DNA from: Lentisphaeria bacterium
GTDB taxonomy: Bacteria; Verrucomicrobiota; Lentisphaeria; Victivallales; UBA1829
Direction: 5' to 3'
DNA length: 64,000 nt
Assembly (NCBI GenBank): GCA_017456805.1
Contig: JAFTIQ010000074.1
Location: 6,540-70,539 of the forward strand
Below are positions 26,423 to 34,858 of this stretch, in pieces; positions within the stretch are counted from its first letter, which is position 1, and each line of letters begins with the position of its first letter. Both the position numbers and the translations under genes were made by a program. The notes under the pieces were generated by a model that searched no databases, was not told where the DNA came from, and saw only the letters and a list, made by a program, of their open reading frames with translations.

Positions 26423-27307
26423 TTACTTCACCTCATATTTCCGGATAAAAGATTCAAAGCCGGTACAGAGATCACGAATGGAAATATGTTCCCGGACAGG
26501 GATGGATTCACACTGGAAGGAACCGAGACGCGGCGCCTGAGTGAGAAGCTTCATCACATGATCCCAGTCAATGTTTCCATCTCCAGGCAATTTATGCTGA
26601 TCCTTGATCCCGTTGTTATCATGCAGATGACAACAAGTAATATGGGGAAGCATTTTTTCCAGGATCTGATCATCCCATTTCACATTGTCATGACTGTACC
26701 AATAGAAATCAACAGATGGGGTCTCCTGTTTTTTGAACTGCGGGTGCATGAGATTTGCATGTCCCGCATCATAACAAACGCCCAGATACGGAGAATTGAA
26801 ATAATTTACCGCATCCACCAGTTTTTCCGGAGTGTTGCAGATGTTATATGCATTTTCAATAGAAATAACAATTCCGCATTGTTCCGCCACCGGCAAAAGT
26901 TCTTCCAGAGACCGCAGCATATTCTGATGCAGCTCATCAAAGGGAATTCCTTCCACCACCTCATGGCGGTCACCAACGTGCATTGCCATGGTTTTCAATC
27001 CGAAATCAGCTGCGGCTTCCAAACACATTTTGTGCCATTGAAGCATCCGCTTGCGGACCGGACCGTCCGGCAAATAAAGATCATGGAACGGTCCGTAGAA
27101 AGCATGACTGTCGAGAAAGGATAACCCTTCATCAGCCATCTCTTTCCGGATTCCGGCAATCTGAGCCGGGGTGGAAAAATAAATGTTCAGAAAATATTCT
27201 CCGAATACAAGATGCTTCGCTCCATTCGCCGCAAATTCGTGAAAGATATACGGACGCATCTGAGCAGAAACCTGATTGAATTCAAAGACATATGTCAAAG
27301 GCAACAT
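26423..27307 (-). CDS. Sugar phosphate isomerase/epimerase-like TIM-barrel protein
   Basis: This 294-residue protein belongs to the xylose-isomerase-like barrel family. Its metal ligands look complete: GIVISIENAYN (Glu), LGVCYDAGHANLM (Asp, His), CHLHDNNGIKDQHKLPGDG (His-x-His-Asp) and FQCESIP (Glu). Such enzymes isomerise or epimerise sugars or inositols. I chose ATG 27307 because it follows AAGGAT and clears the upstream stop. A longer frame from 27340 would run into the neighbouring gene. It has no signal peptide. It is next to the large secreted protein gene and probably handles a sugar released by it. Confidence 0.85.
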   Translation of the reverse strand: MLPLTYVFEFNQVSAQMRPYIFHEFAANGAKHLVFGEYFLNIYFSTPAQIAGIRKEMADEGLSFLDSHAFYGPFHDLYLPDGPVRKRMLQWHKMCLEAAADFGLKTMAMHVGDRHEVVEGIPFDELHQNMLRSLEELLPVAEQCGIVISIENAYNICNTPEKLVDAVNYFNSPYLGVCYDAGHANLMHPQFKKQETPSVDFYWYSHDNVKWDDQILEKMLPHITCCHLHDNNGIKDQHKLPGDGNIDWDHVMKLLTQAPRLGSFQCESIPVREHISIRDLCTGFESFIRKYEVK

Positions 27308-27318
27308 GGTACATATCC

Positions 27319-30300
27319 TTATTTGTGACGTTTCTTCCACTGTTCTGTTGTTCCGAGATAGAGGAGACGACAGCGTTTCTTTGCGATTTTATAAGTAAAA
27401 GAGGGATTCTGAGGAGAGACCTTTCCAACGATTTCTCCAGTTTCTGCATCATAAACATTCAGAGGAGCCGGGATCTTGGAGAACGTGATCTTTCCTGTCA
27501 CATCCTTTTCCGCATAGTAGGAACGAACCGCAAGAAGAGATTCATTTCCGAGATTACGGTGTGTCAGAAGCAGATCTTTCGTTGATGCTGTCACATCGTC
27601 TGCCAATTTTCCTTCGATAATGATATCTTCAAAGGGAGTAACCGCATTGAGAGCATCAACGATCTTACTCATACGCAGAGGTTCCATGAATAAGTTATAG
27701 TAATAAACCACCTGACGGGTACCGAAGATCATAACTTCAAAAATGCTTTCTTTTGCGTGTTCCGGTGTCATAAACCAGTCGGGACAGCCACCGGTCTGAC
27801 CGTAGGAAAGTCCGGTAGCAAGTCGGGCGGATCCATGTTCTCTGGTGATGCGTTTCAGCTTTTCATAGTTACCATCCGGGGTGAAATAAACAGAGTTTTC
27901 AAAGAATCCAAGGTCATTTTCATCGTTGGTGATGTGCTTGAAGTCACTGTAATCCTGAGAGGTAAATGCACCCCAGGGAGAGGTGGGTCTTGCACCTTTG
28001 ACAGCTTCTTTGACAACCTGAATAGCCGCTCCGGAGAATCCGGCTGCACTGTCGATCTGGAACTGTTTCCAGAATTTCTTGAATTCATCGCCGGTTGCTG
28101 TGCGGGGATCGACTTTGGCAAGATCGGGTCTGCCTTTCTTGTTGCAATAGACTACCCACGCTTTCAAACAGGTTTCGCAATAGCAGATTTCATCCCAGGA
28201 GGGAGGTCTCCAGGTTTCCATATCAAGAGAAAGCCAAGTGATACGGTATTTTGCAAATGCGCTGCTGTTTTTCAGGCGTTCGAGCCATTTTTTATGAAGA
28301 GGACCGCGGTAATTGAAGCAGAGGCCGGGGGCACCTGCATATCCGCCGGAGGTACATTTTGTTCCATCGCGTTTAATCCCGACAGTATTGGGTTCTCCGC
28401 GGCGGGTCCAGACATGTTCTTCCGGTCCGGTGGTAATACTGACGGTGTTCATGAAGAACGGACGGGGATCTTTCAGGAAGTCCTGATACATCAAGTCGTA
28501 ATAATCTTCATGCGTCTTCGGATTGGTTCCCTTGTAGAATTCCTTGCTGATCATGGGCGTGACCGGGATGGAAAGACAGTTGAATCCGAGATCATAGTAT
28601 CTGCTAAGCGCATCTTTGGGGAACCAGTTGTAAAGAGTGACAGCATCCATAAGCCCGATATTGAATGGAAGTCTCTGGAAAGGTTTCTTAACTTTTCCAA
28701 CTTTGATAGTCTTGAAAAGCTTCTCCGTTTCACCGTAAACTTTTCCATCCATTTCAAACCACATTTTTCCTGTGAATTCCTTTCCGGGTGCCATGTCACA
28801 GTCGTAAAAGAAAAGGAACTGCGGTGCGCCCTTGTTGGAGATCAGGGGCATTTCAAAACGGAACTGTTTATATTTTTTTCCGTCAATGAGAACATTTTTC
28901 ACTTTGGGAGGAATCAGGGGTGACTGTTTTTCACGATATGCGCTCATATCGTGCATGACACCGCGGAAATTGAGTCCGTTGTCCGGAATCTCCATGATAA
29001 CATCCACAGCTATTTGAGATCTTGGGACTCTGCCTTCTCTATGTTTGGTTGGGAGGTTGTGCTTCATGAGCCAGGAAATGAAGAAGGGCATATCAGTCGC
29101 AAGATAAACGGTCTGGGTACGGACTTTTTCCGGATCAAGAAATTCCAAAGCAAAATGGGTTCCGGTGGAAAGAGCATGATGTTTTGCAATCAGTTCGGAG
29201 TTGGAGTAAAGTTCAGTCCAGAGCATCTTCTTGGGATCGCCCTTGCTGTCAAAGCGGATATCTTTCTTTCCGTTTGCAGGAATTGTAATCTGCTGACTTG
29301 CAACAACATGACCGGATTTTTCATCCTGCACGATGCGATTGATCGTCACAGTTTCAGGTTTTCCGGAGAGGTTGCGGACTGTTACAGAGATTCCTTCGAC
29401 AGTCAGTTTCGGGGAGTTTGCAACGATACCTTCTCTGCGAAAAATCCCTTTTCCAAAGGAATCCGTCCGCTGGAAATAAGGGCTGTCAAGCTTTGCCCAT
29501 GCGGAAAGTTCCTGTCCACGGGTCTGCACATTGCGGCAAAAACTCACACGCCAGACTTCGCCGTCTTTCGGGGCGGATTTTCTGCCCATAGCGGCAAAGG
29601 GAATATGGGTGGTAACGATCCAGTCATTTTCTTTGACTTCAACTTTGGTATTGAACTTGGAGACATCCCAGTTCCAACGGTCAAAAGGCCATTTTTTATC
29701 GGACCATTCTTCAATCAGACCAAGAGTCCAGCCGGAGGGTGCCGCAAGAAAATGGAACTGTTTTTTCGCTCCGGGAGGCAGGAAAAGAAGTTCCAGATTA
29801 TCCTGAACATTCTTTTTCACAGAATCCATAAACTGTTCGCCGCCAACGCTTACCTGATGACAATTCGCCTGAATATGCAGTGCTTCATTGTCAAAATAAA
29901 CTTTGACTGTTGTAGGATGTTGAGAAGCTGTAAATGCACCGGGGACAGTAAAGCCGTCGATCACTGCGGCATCATTAAAACTTTTACCGAACGGAATCGC
30001 TGTCACCCGGTTTAGAAAAGGGTCCGTTGCAGCGCACTCCTCCATTTTCAAATCGGCATAATATGCGACTCCAGCTTCTTTACTTCCGAAACCGATGCGG
30101 ATCTTGGCATATTTTGCATTGGGAGGAGCTGTAAATGCAGGGATCTCGTACTTTTTCCAGTCGGTATTTCCGCCAGTCCAAACCCACTGATGATCCCAGC
30201 CTTTCTGTTTTTGTCCGCGGCTGTCAACCCATTCTTTCATAAGTTCGCGCCAACCTTTATCCAGCCAGATGACTTGAAGACGCGCTTGAGCTTTCCAAGG

Positions 30301-30639
30301 CATATTCGTTGTTTTCATCATACAGCTGATCCGGTAAGTCTTTCCCGGAGTGACAGCCAATGTGGACTGTGTCAAAAGAACACTTCCTTTGACAACGTAT
30401 GTATTTCCGTTGTAGCCTTCGGGCTTTTCGGTTGTGCTGACACCGCAACCATCAGGAAGAGCTTTGATTCCGCCGGTAACATACCAGGGATCCGGCAATC
30501 TTCCATCCGGAACACCAGCTGTTTTACTTTTCAAATTCAGGAACTGAGGGTTCCTGATCAGATTTTTTGGTGCAGTCTGTGCTGACACCAATCCAGAGAC
30601 AGCAAAGAGCGCCGCCAGGAGCAATGTTTTCTTTTTCAT
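27319..30639 (-). CDS. Large secreted multidomain glycan-active protein (CBM-like plus CBM9-like plus barrel)
   Basis: This 1106-residue protein has a signal peptide (MKKKTLLLAALFAVSGLVSAQ). A CBM4/9-like sandwich, roughly residues 25-200, begins NLIRNPQF and contains VTPGKTYRISCMMKT. A CBM9/DOMON-like domain follows, about 210-390, with TTVKVYFDNEALHIQANCH and EVWRVSFCRN. Further beta segments precede a putative (alpha/beta)8 region, about 650-1000, with YYDLGFNCLSIPV, ITWLSLDMETWRPPSW (an acidic pair at strand end), ICYCETCLKAW and LATGLSYGQTGGCPDWF. The acid-containing strand suggests a glycoside hydrolase, but the family is not identified. It is preceded in the operon by a pseudopilin gene and the GntR-SBP regulator. 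Confidence 0.7.
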   Translation of the reverse strand: MKKKTLLLAALFAVSGLVSAQTAPKNLIRNPQFLNLKSKTAGVPDGRLPDPWYVTGGIKALPDGCGVSTTEKPEGYNGNTYVVKGSVLLTQSTLAVTPGKTYRISCMMKTTNMPWKAQARLQVIWLDKGWRELMKEWVDSRGQKQKGWDHQWVWTGGNTDWKKYEIPAFTAPPNAKYAKIRIGFGSKEAGVAYYADLKMEECAATDPFLNRVTAIPFGKSFNDAAVIDGFTVPGAFTASQHPTTVKVYFDNEALHIQANCHQVSVGGEQFMDSVKKNVQDNLELLFLPPGAKKQFHFLAAPSGWTLGLIEEWSDKKWPFDRWNWDVSKFNTKVEVKENDWIVTTHIPFAAMGRKSAPKDGEVWRVSFCRNVQTRGQELSAWAKLDSPYFQRTDSFGKGIFRREGIVANSPKLTVEGISVTVRNLSGKPETVTINRIVQDEKSGHVVASQQITIPANGKKDIRFDSKGDPKKMLWTELYSNSELIAKHHALSTGTHFALEFLDPEKVRTQTVYLATDMPFFISWLMKHNLPTKHREGRVPRSQIAVDVIMEIPDNGLNFRGVMHDMSAYREKQSPLIPPKVKNVLIDGKKYKQFRFEMPLISNKGAPQFLFFYDCDMAPGKEFTGKMWFEMDGKVYGETEKLFKTIKVGKVKKPFQRLPFNIGLMDAVTLYNWFPKDALSRYYDLGFNCLSIPVTPMISKEFYKGTNPKTHEDYYDLMYQDFLKDPRPFFMNTVSITTGPEEHVWTRRGEPNTVGIKRDGTKCTSGGYAGAPGLCFNYRGPLHKKWLERLKNSSAFAKYRITWLSLDMETWRPPSWDEICYCETCLKAWVVYCNKKGRPDLAKVDPRTATGDEFKKFWKQFQIDSAAGFSGAAIQVVKEAVKGARPTSPWGAFTSQDYSDFKHITNDENDLGFFENSVYFTPDGNYEKLKRITREHGSARLATGLSYGQTGGCPDWFMTPEHAKESIFEVMIFGTRQVVYYYNLFMEPLRMSKIVDALNAVTPFEDIIIEGKLADDVTASTKDLLLTHRNLGNESLLAVRSYYAEKDVTGKITFSKIPAPLNVYDAETGEIVGKVSPQNPSFTYKIAKKRCRLLYLGTTEQWKKRHK

Positions 30640-30662
30640 ATCTGTTCAAACCTTTCTGAATA

Positions 30663-31484
30663 TTACTGGTAGTAGAAAGATGCTGTCGCACGGTCAAATC
30701 CGTTCAACAGCCATTTGGTATATTCACTGCTGGAGTATTTGTTGGAAGGAGCAGCCTTCAGTTTTGCAATACCTGCTGAGCTGACATGACCGTCTGCATA
30801 AGCAATATTAGTTCTTCCGGTATCACTTTCCCATGTTTCAATCTTAGCAGAATCGGTATCATCGCCACAGAAAGAGCCGCCGTGACGGAAACCTGTGACA
30901 GCCATAGACCAGATACGTGTTTTTCCTGCTCTGCGGAGTTCTCCGAAATATACGGCATCGGATGCAGATTTCACAGAAGTCTGCTTGTGCATGAAATACC
31001 AGTTTTCCCCTTTATGACCGACCATGTGGGCATTGGGACCATAACTTGGAACTTCATAATTACGGTCAATAAAGACACTTGCCTTTGCTGACGGGCATTT
31101 GAAAATTCCGTTCAGAGGAGCTCTGAGGGTCTGTCCCATGCGCATACGACACCAAGTCCACCAAACGGCTTTATGATCATTAAGAATAGCCTCGGTAACG
31201 CCGTTATTCAAGCCATTTGCCGTCAGGAACCAGCCGTCATATTCATCGGCATATTCCGCACCGAGGGAGCCAAGCTGTTTCATATTGTTCATACAATTTG
31301 CTGCTCTGCCGCGTTCTCTTGCATTGTTCAATGCCGGAAGCAGCATTCCTGCCAGAATTGCGATGATTGCGATAACGACAAGCAATTCAATAAGGGTAAA
31401 GCTCTGGAGCTTTACCCACCTGCAGGTGGGACGTTCAGACACTCTTTGACGTTCAAAAAAACTCCTGAAATTCAAGTTTGACAT
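30663..31484 (-). CDS. Pseudopilin with palindromic leader element (pp5)
   Basis: This 273-residue protein has a 28-residue leader, the longest of the six, ending CRWVKLQS before [18 protein letters not shown]. The C-terminal motif is [12 protein letters not shown]: the DG is present but a His nine residues before it is not, so it is a degenerate H-X9-DG protein. I chose ATG 31484, which follows AAAGG by nine bases; a TTG at 31523 is also in frame. The leader holds a twin palindrome at 31394-31430. It lies 134 bases after the regulator and 23 bases before the large secreted protein gene. Confidence 0.88.
   Translation of the reverse strand: MSNLNFRSFFERQRVSERPTCRWVKLQSFTLIELLVVIAIIAILAGMLLPALNNARERGRAANCMNNMKQLGSLGAEYADEYDGWFLTANGLNNGVTEAILNDHKAVWWTWCRMRMGQTLRAPLNGIFKCPSAKASVFIDRNYEVPSYGPNAHMVGHKGENWYFMHKQTSVKSASDAVYFGELRRAGKTRIWSMAVTGFRHGGSFCGDDTDSAKIETWESDTGRTNIAYADGHVSSAGIAKLKAAPSNKYSSSEYTKWLLNGFDRATASFYYQ
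31394..31430. repeat. Twin palindrome inside pseudopilin leader (element 2)
   Basis: Palindrome A is the perfect 16-base CCCACCTGCAGGTGGG (31415-31430). Palindrome B (31394-31417) has eleven-base arms GGGTAAAGCTC and GAGCTTTACCC around a two-base centre. They overlap by three bases. In the gene's direction A precedes B, and B ends in the codons for Phe-Thr of FTLIELL. Compared with element 1 the arms differ at paired positions (GCGG to GTGG, CAC to CTC) with matching changes on the other arm. Confidence 0.87.
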
Positions 31485-31618
31485 TTGAAATAACCTTTCC
31501 TTTGTTATATGTTCGTTGTTCAAAATCTTACTTTTACTGAGTTTTACTTTCTCCTGCGGTCTCCTCCCATAGACTCCACAGTTTTGATTTTTTGTTATTT
31601 TTACGAAATTTTAACCTT
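31485..31618 (-). other. Leader region between regulator and pseudopilin gene, with hairpin
   Basis: This 134-base gap lies inside the operon. No promoter pair of the type seen elsewhere was found. A possible mRNA hairpin at 31554-31581 on the minus strand has stems CTGTG/CGCAG and GTCT/AGAC, a small GA bulge and the loop ATGGGAGG. It could mark a processing or stability boundary between regulator and pseudopilin messages. This is speculative. Confidence 0.3.
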
Positions 31619-33034
31619 TCACTGATAAAGTTCTGCCCAATGTTTCTGTTTTGCCATGACCGCATGATCAAGGTTCATCTCAAGATAAGATCTGGAAAAG
31701 ACAAGAATATCTCGTATTGCCTCTTCTATACTCTTATCAAAAAGTACAATATTCCACAATTCCACATTAACCACATTCATGGCAATATAAAAATCCCGTC
31801 TGCTGATACTGTCGGAAAGCACAAGATCCGCTGCATTATCGTAGGGCATCTGGTGATATTTTTCCGGTTCCATCGGACAAAGCCCGTTTGCCGCAAAAGC
31901 ATTCTGGAATTCATCTTTCTGAAAATGCTGAGCCACCCGGATCGTCTCCAGAAGATTGCAACTGCGGGTATCGACTGCCAACATCGCAAGAATTCCGTTC
32001 ACTGTATTATCAAAGCTGTACATCACAGCGGCTCCTGTTTCCATTTCCGGATTTGAACTCTTCACACCAAGATAATTGGAGGAATATCCGAAGAAAAACG
32101 GGGTTTTTCCGCTGGTAAAGTTTGAAATATGTTCCTCTGTCCGCCCGGGATAACTGATGTGATATTTTTTCCAATACATCGTAACCTTACGGAAGATTGC
32201 ATAATATTTTTCCAGGAACTCTTTTTCACTGAAAGATTTATTCCGGATATCATCCAGCAGGACATGGATCTCTCTGCCGAATTTATGAATAATATTCTGG
32301 GAAGTCCCCGGCATTGTAAAACGGGGATTGCACGCTACGAAAGCCGTCACTTCGTCCAGATAACAGATCATGGATTCATAATCATGAAAATCCGGTTTCT
32401 CTCCGAACCCCATCTCTTTCAAAAGACTTCGGTTATACAGAAGAATCGGAAGGGAATAATAGAGAGGAATCCCCGTATTGTCGATCATCCGTTCCCGAAA
32501 ACGGACGGTTTCCGAAAAGTATCTTTTCATATCCATCAGAGAAGTATGCCCCTGATAAATTGGCGACTGACTGGAAAATTCATAAAGATCCCCGGGAATG
32601 CATTCTCCGGTTTTCCGCTTCAAATCATAGACGCACTCGACCTTTGCCCCGAGAGAAGTCGAAGCAAAGGAATCGGCAATCTTTTCATACATTTTTTTCT
32701 GTTCAGACAAGAAACTTCCGGTGGAAAAACGGATCGTATCACGGGGAAAATCCTTCTCCGGCGTAATCACCGGGTCAACCTTTTTCCCATCTTCCGGCAG
32801 ATCTTTTCTGACAAATACACCGTTTTTCGGGATACTGTAAAGATATCCGCTCTGTTTCAAAACTTGAATAGCTTTCCGGACACTGTACACGCTTTCAGAG
32901 TATTGTCTTGCAAGTTCGCTTTCCCCGCGCAGCTTATCTCCGGGCTTCAAAGAGCCGGATCTGATGGCAGAAATAACCGACTCGACGATCGTAGATCCGG
33001 TAGGTGTTTTAATCAGTTGAACGCCTGTTCTCAT
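31619..33034 (-). CDS. GntR-type regulator fused to a solute-binding-protein (family 1) domain
   Basis: This 471-residue protein has a GntR winged helix at residues about 1-78: IVESVISAIRSGSLKPGDKL, ESELARQYSESVYSVRKAIQ and an IPKNGVFV wing. The following 390 residues resemble an extracellular solute-binding protein of family 1: KKMYEKIADSFASTSLGAKV, GIPLYYSLPILLYNRSLLKE and AAVMYSFDNTVNGILAMLAV. There is no signal peptide, so the binding-protein fold works in the cytoplasm as the sugar sensor in place of the usual LacI or UTRA domain. It heads the minus operon and lies divergent to the plus operon from 33294. Two copies of a 16-base motif flank its promoter. Confidence 0.82.
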   Translation of the reverse strand: MRTGVQLIKTPTGSTIVESVISAIRSGSLKPGDKLRGESELARQYSESVYSVRKAIQVLKQSGYLYSIPKNGVFVRKDLPEDGKKVDPVITPEKDFPRDTIRFSTGSFLSEQKKMYEKIADSFASTSLGAKVECVYDLKRKTGECIPGDLYEFSSQSPIYQGHTSLMDMKRYFSETVRFRERMIDNTGIPLYYSLPILLYNRSLLKEMGFGEKPDFHDYESMICYLDEVTAFVACNPRFTMPGTSQNIIHKFGREIHVLLDDIRNKSFSEKEFLEKYYAIFRKVTMYWKKYHISYPGRTEEHISNFTSGKTPFFFGYSSNYLGVKSSNPEMETGAAVMYSFDNTVNGILAMLAVDTRSCNLLETIRVAQHFQKDEFQNAFAANGLCPMEPEKYHQMPYDNAADLVLSDSISRRDFYIAMNVVNVELWNIVLFDKSIEEAIRDILVFSRSYLEMNLDHAVMAKQKHWAELYQ

Positions 33035-33055
33035 TTTTTTCTTTCTACGTTGAAA

Positions 33056-33071
33056 CTACAACTTACTGCAA
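33056..33071. promoter_or_regulatory. Putative operator O2 of the GntR-SBP regulator
   Basis: On the minus strand TTGCAGTAAGTTGTAG lies immediately after the -10 box of the regulator's promoter. It matches O1 at 33112-33127 (TTGCAATAAATTACAG) at 12 of 16 positions, and the differences are all purine or pyrimidine swaps. A repressor bound here would block initiation. Confidence 0.5.
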
Positions 33072-33073
33072 CC

Positions 33074-33102
33074 AATATACAATAAAACTCAGTTTTTGTC
33101 AA
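33074..33102 (-). promoter_or_regulatory. Promoter of the GntR-SBP regulator operon
   Basis: On the minus strand TTGACA (33097-33102), 17 bases, and TATATT (33074-33079). It is one of the best matches in the window and is sandwiched between the two putative operator copies. Confidence 0.75.
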
Positions 33103-33111
33103 GGGGGGAAC

Positions 33112-33127
33112 CTGTAATTTATTGCAA
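33112..33127. promoter_or_regulatory. Putative operator O1 of the GntR-SBP regulator
   Basis: On the minus strand TTGCAATAAATTACAG is an imperfect dyad (TGTAA and TTGCA arms on the plus strand) lying just upstream of the -35 box. It is 56 bases from O2, roughly five helical turns, which would allow joint binding. It also lies between the two divergent promoters. Confidence 0.5.
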
Positions 33128-33216
33128 AAAAATCCGTTTTTTTCTGTTTTCCGAAAAAAACAGGAGAAAAACAGCTGGAAATATAAAAAAATCTCTAATA
33201 TAATGCTTAAATCTGT

Positions 33217-33244
33217 TTGACTTTTTAAAAAGAGATACTACATT
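33217..33244 (+). promoter_or_regulatory. Promoter of the plus-strand sugar operon (33294-37960)
   Basis: TTGACT (33217-33222), 16 bases, and TACATT (33239-33244), about 50 bases before the first start codon. It faces away from the regulator promoter in the same 259-base gap. Confidence 0.5.
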
Positions 33245-33293
33245 AATTCGAGAATGTTAATTTAACAAAAAAAATATCATCAGAGACTTCATC

Positions 33294-34097
33294 ATGAAAC
33301 TGAGAGATTGCTTTTGGATATGGGGACATCATGCAGGATGCCATCATACCGGAGAGGCAGCAGCTTATAAAATCCCCGGTGAAAACCGGATGGGACCTTG
33401 GGAAGGTGCAGAATATCTTGGTATTCCCAACTGCTGCCGTGTGGTTTTCAACGGAATCCCGGAACCGCCTTTCGATCAGGAATCGGAACAGCTCCGGAAA
33501 TTCAATAAAGTCATCTGGTCCGTTCTGGGAGATGCTTCGTCCAAACGGAATGATGAATCAGGAGACGATCTGGCAGAGGTGCTGCGTCAGGCTGAAAAAT
33601 ATCCGAATATCGTCGGCGGAGTGCTGGATGATCTTTTCCGTCCGGCGACCAAAGATGCCCGTTTGACGCCGGAAGATCTCTATCGTATTGCAGAACGGCT
33701 TCACAATGCACCGCGGAAATTATCGTTGTGGCTGGTCTATTATGCTGCGCTTTTTGAGATTGATTATACCCCCTGGCTGGAGGCCGTTGACGGCATTACC
33801 TTCTGGTCCTGGAACAGAGAACAGCTCATGCAGACGGAGGCAAATCTGAACCGTATCATAAGCATGACTCCCGGGAAAGAACATTATGCCGGATGTTACC
33901 TCTATAATTATGGAGATACCTGCCCGCTTACGCTGGAAGAGATGAAATTCCAGATGGATCTGTATTACCGTTTTCTCCGGGAAGACAAAATCAAAGGTGT
34001 GATCGTCTGTTCCAATACGATTGCGGATACCGGTTTGGAAGCCCCGGAATATTTCCGGGAATGGATGCTTGAACATGGAAACGAAGAAATTAACTGA
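33294..34097 (+). CDS. Conserved-looking cytoplasmic protein of unknown function, barrel-like
   Basis: This 267-residue protein has no signal peptide. I do not recognise the family. It has features of a small alpha/beta barrel: hydrophobic strands ending in acidic or aromatic residues ([48 protein letters not shown]) and many helices. The opening [14 protein letters not shown] is rich in His and could bind metal. It is the first gene of the plus operon, before a pseudopilin. A barrel acting on a sugar-derived compound is only a guess. The ATG has a weak ribosome site. Confidence 0.55.
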   Translation: MKLRDCFWIWGHHAGCHHTGEAAAYKIPGENRMGPWEGAEYLGIPNCCRVVFNGIPEPPFDQESEQLRKFNKVIWSVLGDASSKRNDESGDDLAEVLRQAEKYPNIVGGVLDDLFRPATKDARLTPEDLYRIAERLHNAPRKLSLWLVYYAALFEIDYTPWLEAVDGITFWSWNREQLMQTEANLNRIISMTPGKEHYAGCYLYNYGDTCPLTLEEMKFQMDLYYRFLREDKIKGVIVCSNTIADTGLEAPEYFREWMLEHGNEEIN

Positions 34098-34119
34098 AAT
34101 AACAGAAAGGAACCCCAAA

Positions 34120-34839
34120 ATGAAAAAAGCAAGTAAAGACATTTCATGCCTGTGCACAGGCATGAAGCACGCGTGCTTCACACTGATCGAGCTTCTGGTT
34201 GTGATTGCAATTATCGCAATTCTCGCCGGGATGCTGCTCCCCGCCTTGAATCAGGCAAGAGAAAAAGGCAGAGCCTCCAATTGTACCAGCAATCTGAAAC
34301 AGAATGCACAAGCAGCACTGCTCTACGCCGGAGATAATGATGATTACATCACTCCCGGAAATACGAACAAACCTGACAGAGACCCTTATGACCCGACATT
34401 GGTGTACAATGGGTCCGACAATTTGTACAAAGATCAGTTCAGCGTTACAGCGGGAAAATATGTAAACTTCGGTTTGAATATTGAAGGCGGCTATCTGGGC
34501 GGCAACGGAACTCTTTTCTGCCCTACCGGGAAAGTAAAATATACTCATGCAACTCTCGGAAACCTATATTGGGAAGGTGCTATGACTTACAGCTATATCG
34601 GAGGTCTGACCTGGCAGGCTTACGGAGCAAAAACCCGGATGCGTGCAAAAGACAATCCCGGAGCAGTGATCATGCGCTGTATCATCGTCGGTGGAACAAA
34701 ACCACAGAATTTGCAGATTCACGGAATGAACAGAGCTAACTGTGCTTATCTTGATGGACATGTGGAAGCAAAAATGCCCCGTATGACAAATTACGAGGGC
34801 GGAAACATGCCCAGAGCATTCGATAACATCACCTACTAA
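34120..34839 (+). CDS. Pseudopilin with palindromic leader element (pp6)
   Basis: This 239-residue protein has a 19-residue leader ending CTGMKHAC before [18 protein letters not shown]. The C-terminal [17 protein letters not shown] is an H-X10-DG variant. I chose ATG 34120, after GAAAGGA at eight bases. An in-frame start at 34021 lies inside the previous gene. The leader holds the most perfect twin palindrome of the window (34143-34180). It is the second gene of the plus operon, before two secreted protein genes, mirroring pp5 on the other side of the regulator. The residue before the cleavage site is Cys, as in pp4. Confidence 0.9.
   Translation: MKKASKDISCLCTGMKHACFTLIELLVVIAIIAILAGMLLPALNQAREKGRASNCTSNLKQNAQAALLYAGDNDDYITPGNTNKPDRDPYDPTLVYNGSDNLYKDQFSVTAGKYVNFGLNIEGGYLGGNGTLFCPTGKVKYTHATLGNLYWEGAMTYSYIGGLTWQAYGAKTRMRAKDNPGAVIMRCIIVGGTKPQNLQIHGMNRANCAYLDGHVEAKMPRMTNYEGGNMPRAFDNITY
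34143..34180. repeat. Twin palindrome inside pseudopilin leader (element 3)
   Basis: Palindrome A (34143-34166) is a perfect 24-base palindrome with arms TTCATGCCTGTG and CACAGGCATGAA. Palindrome B (34163-34180) is the perfect 18-base TGAAGCACGCGTGCTTCA. They share four bases. As in elements 1 and 2, A comes first, B ends at the Phe codon of FTLIELL, and the encoded peptide ends in x-K-x-x-C/S-F-T. It lies 24-61 bases from the start codon. Confidence 0.9.
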
Positions 34840-34858
34840 CCTATACTGGAGTATATTT

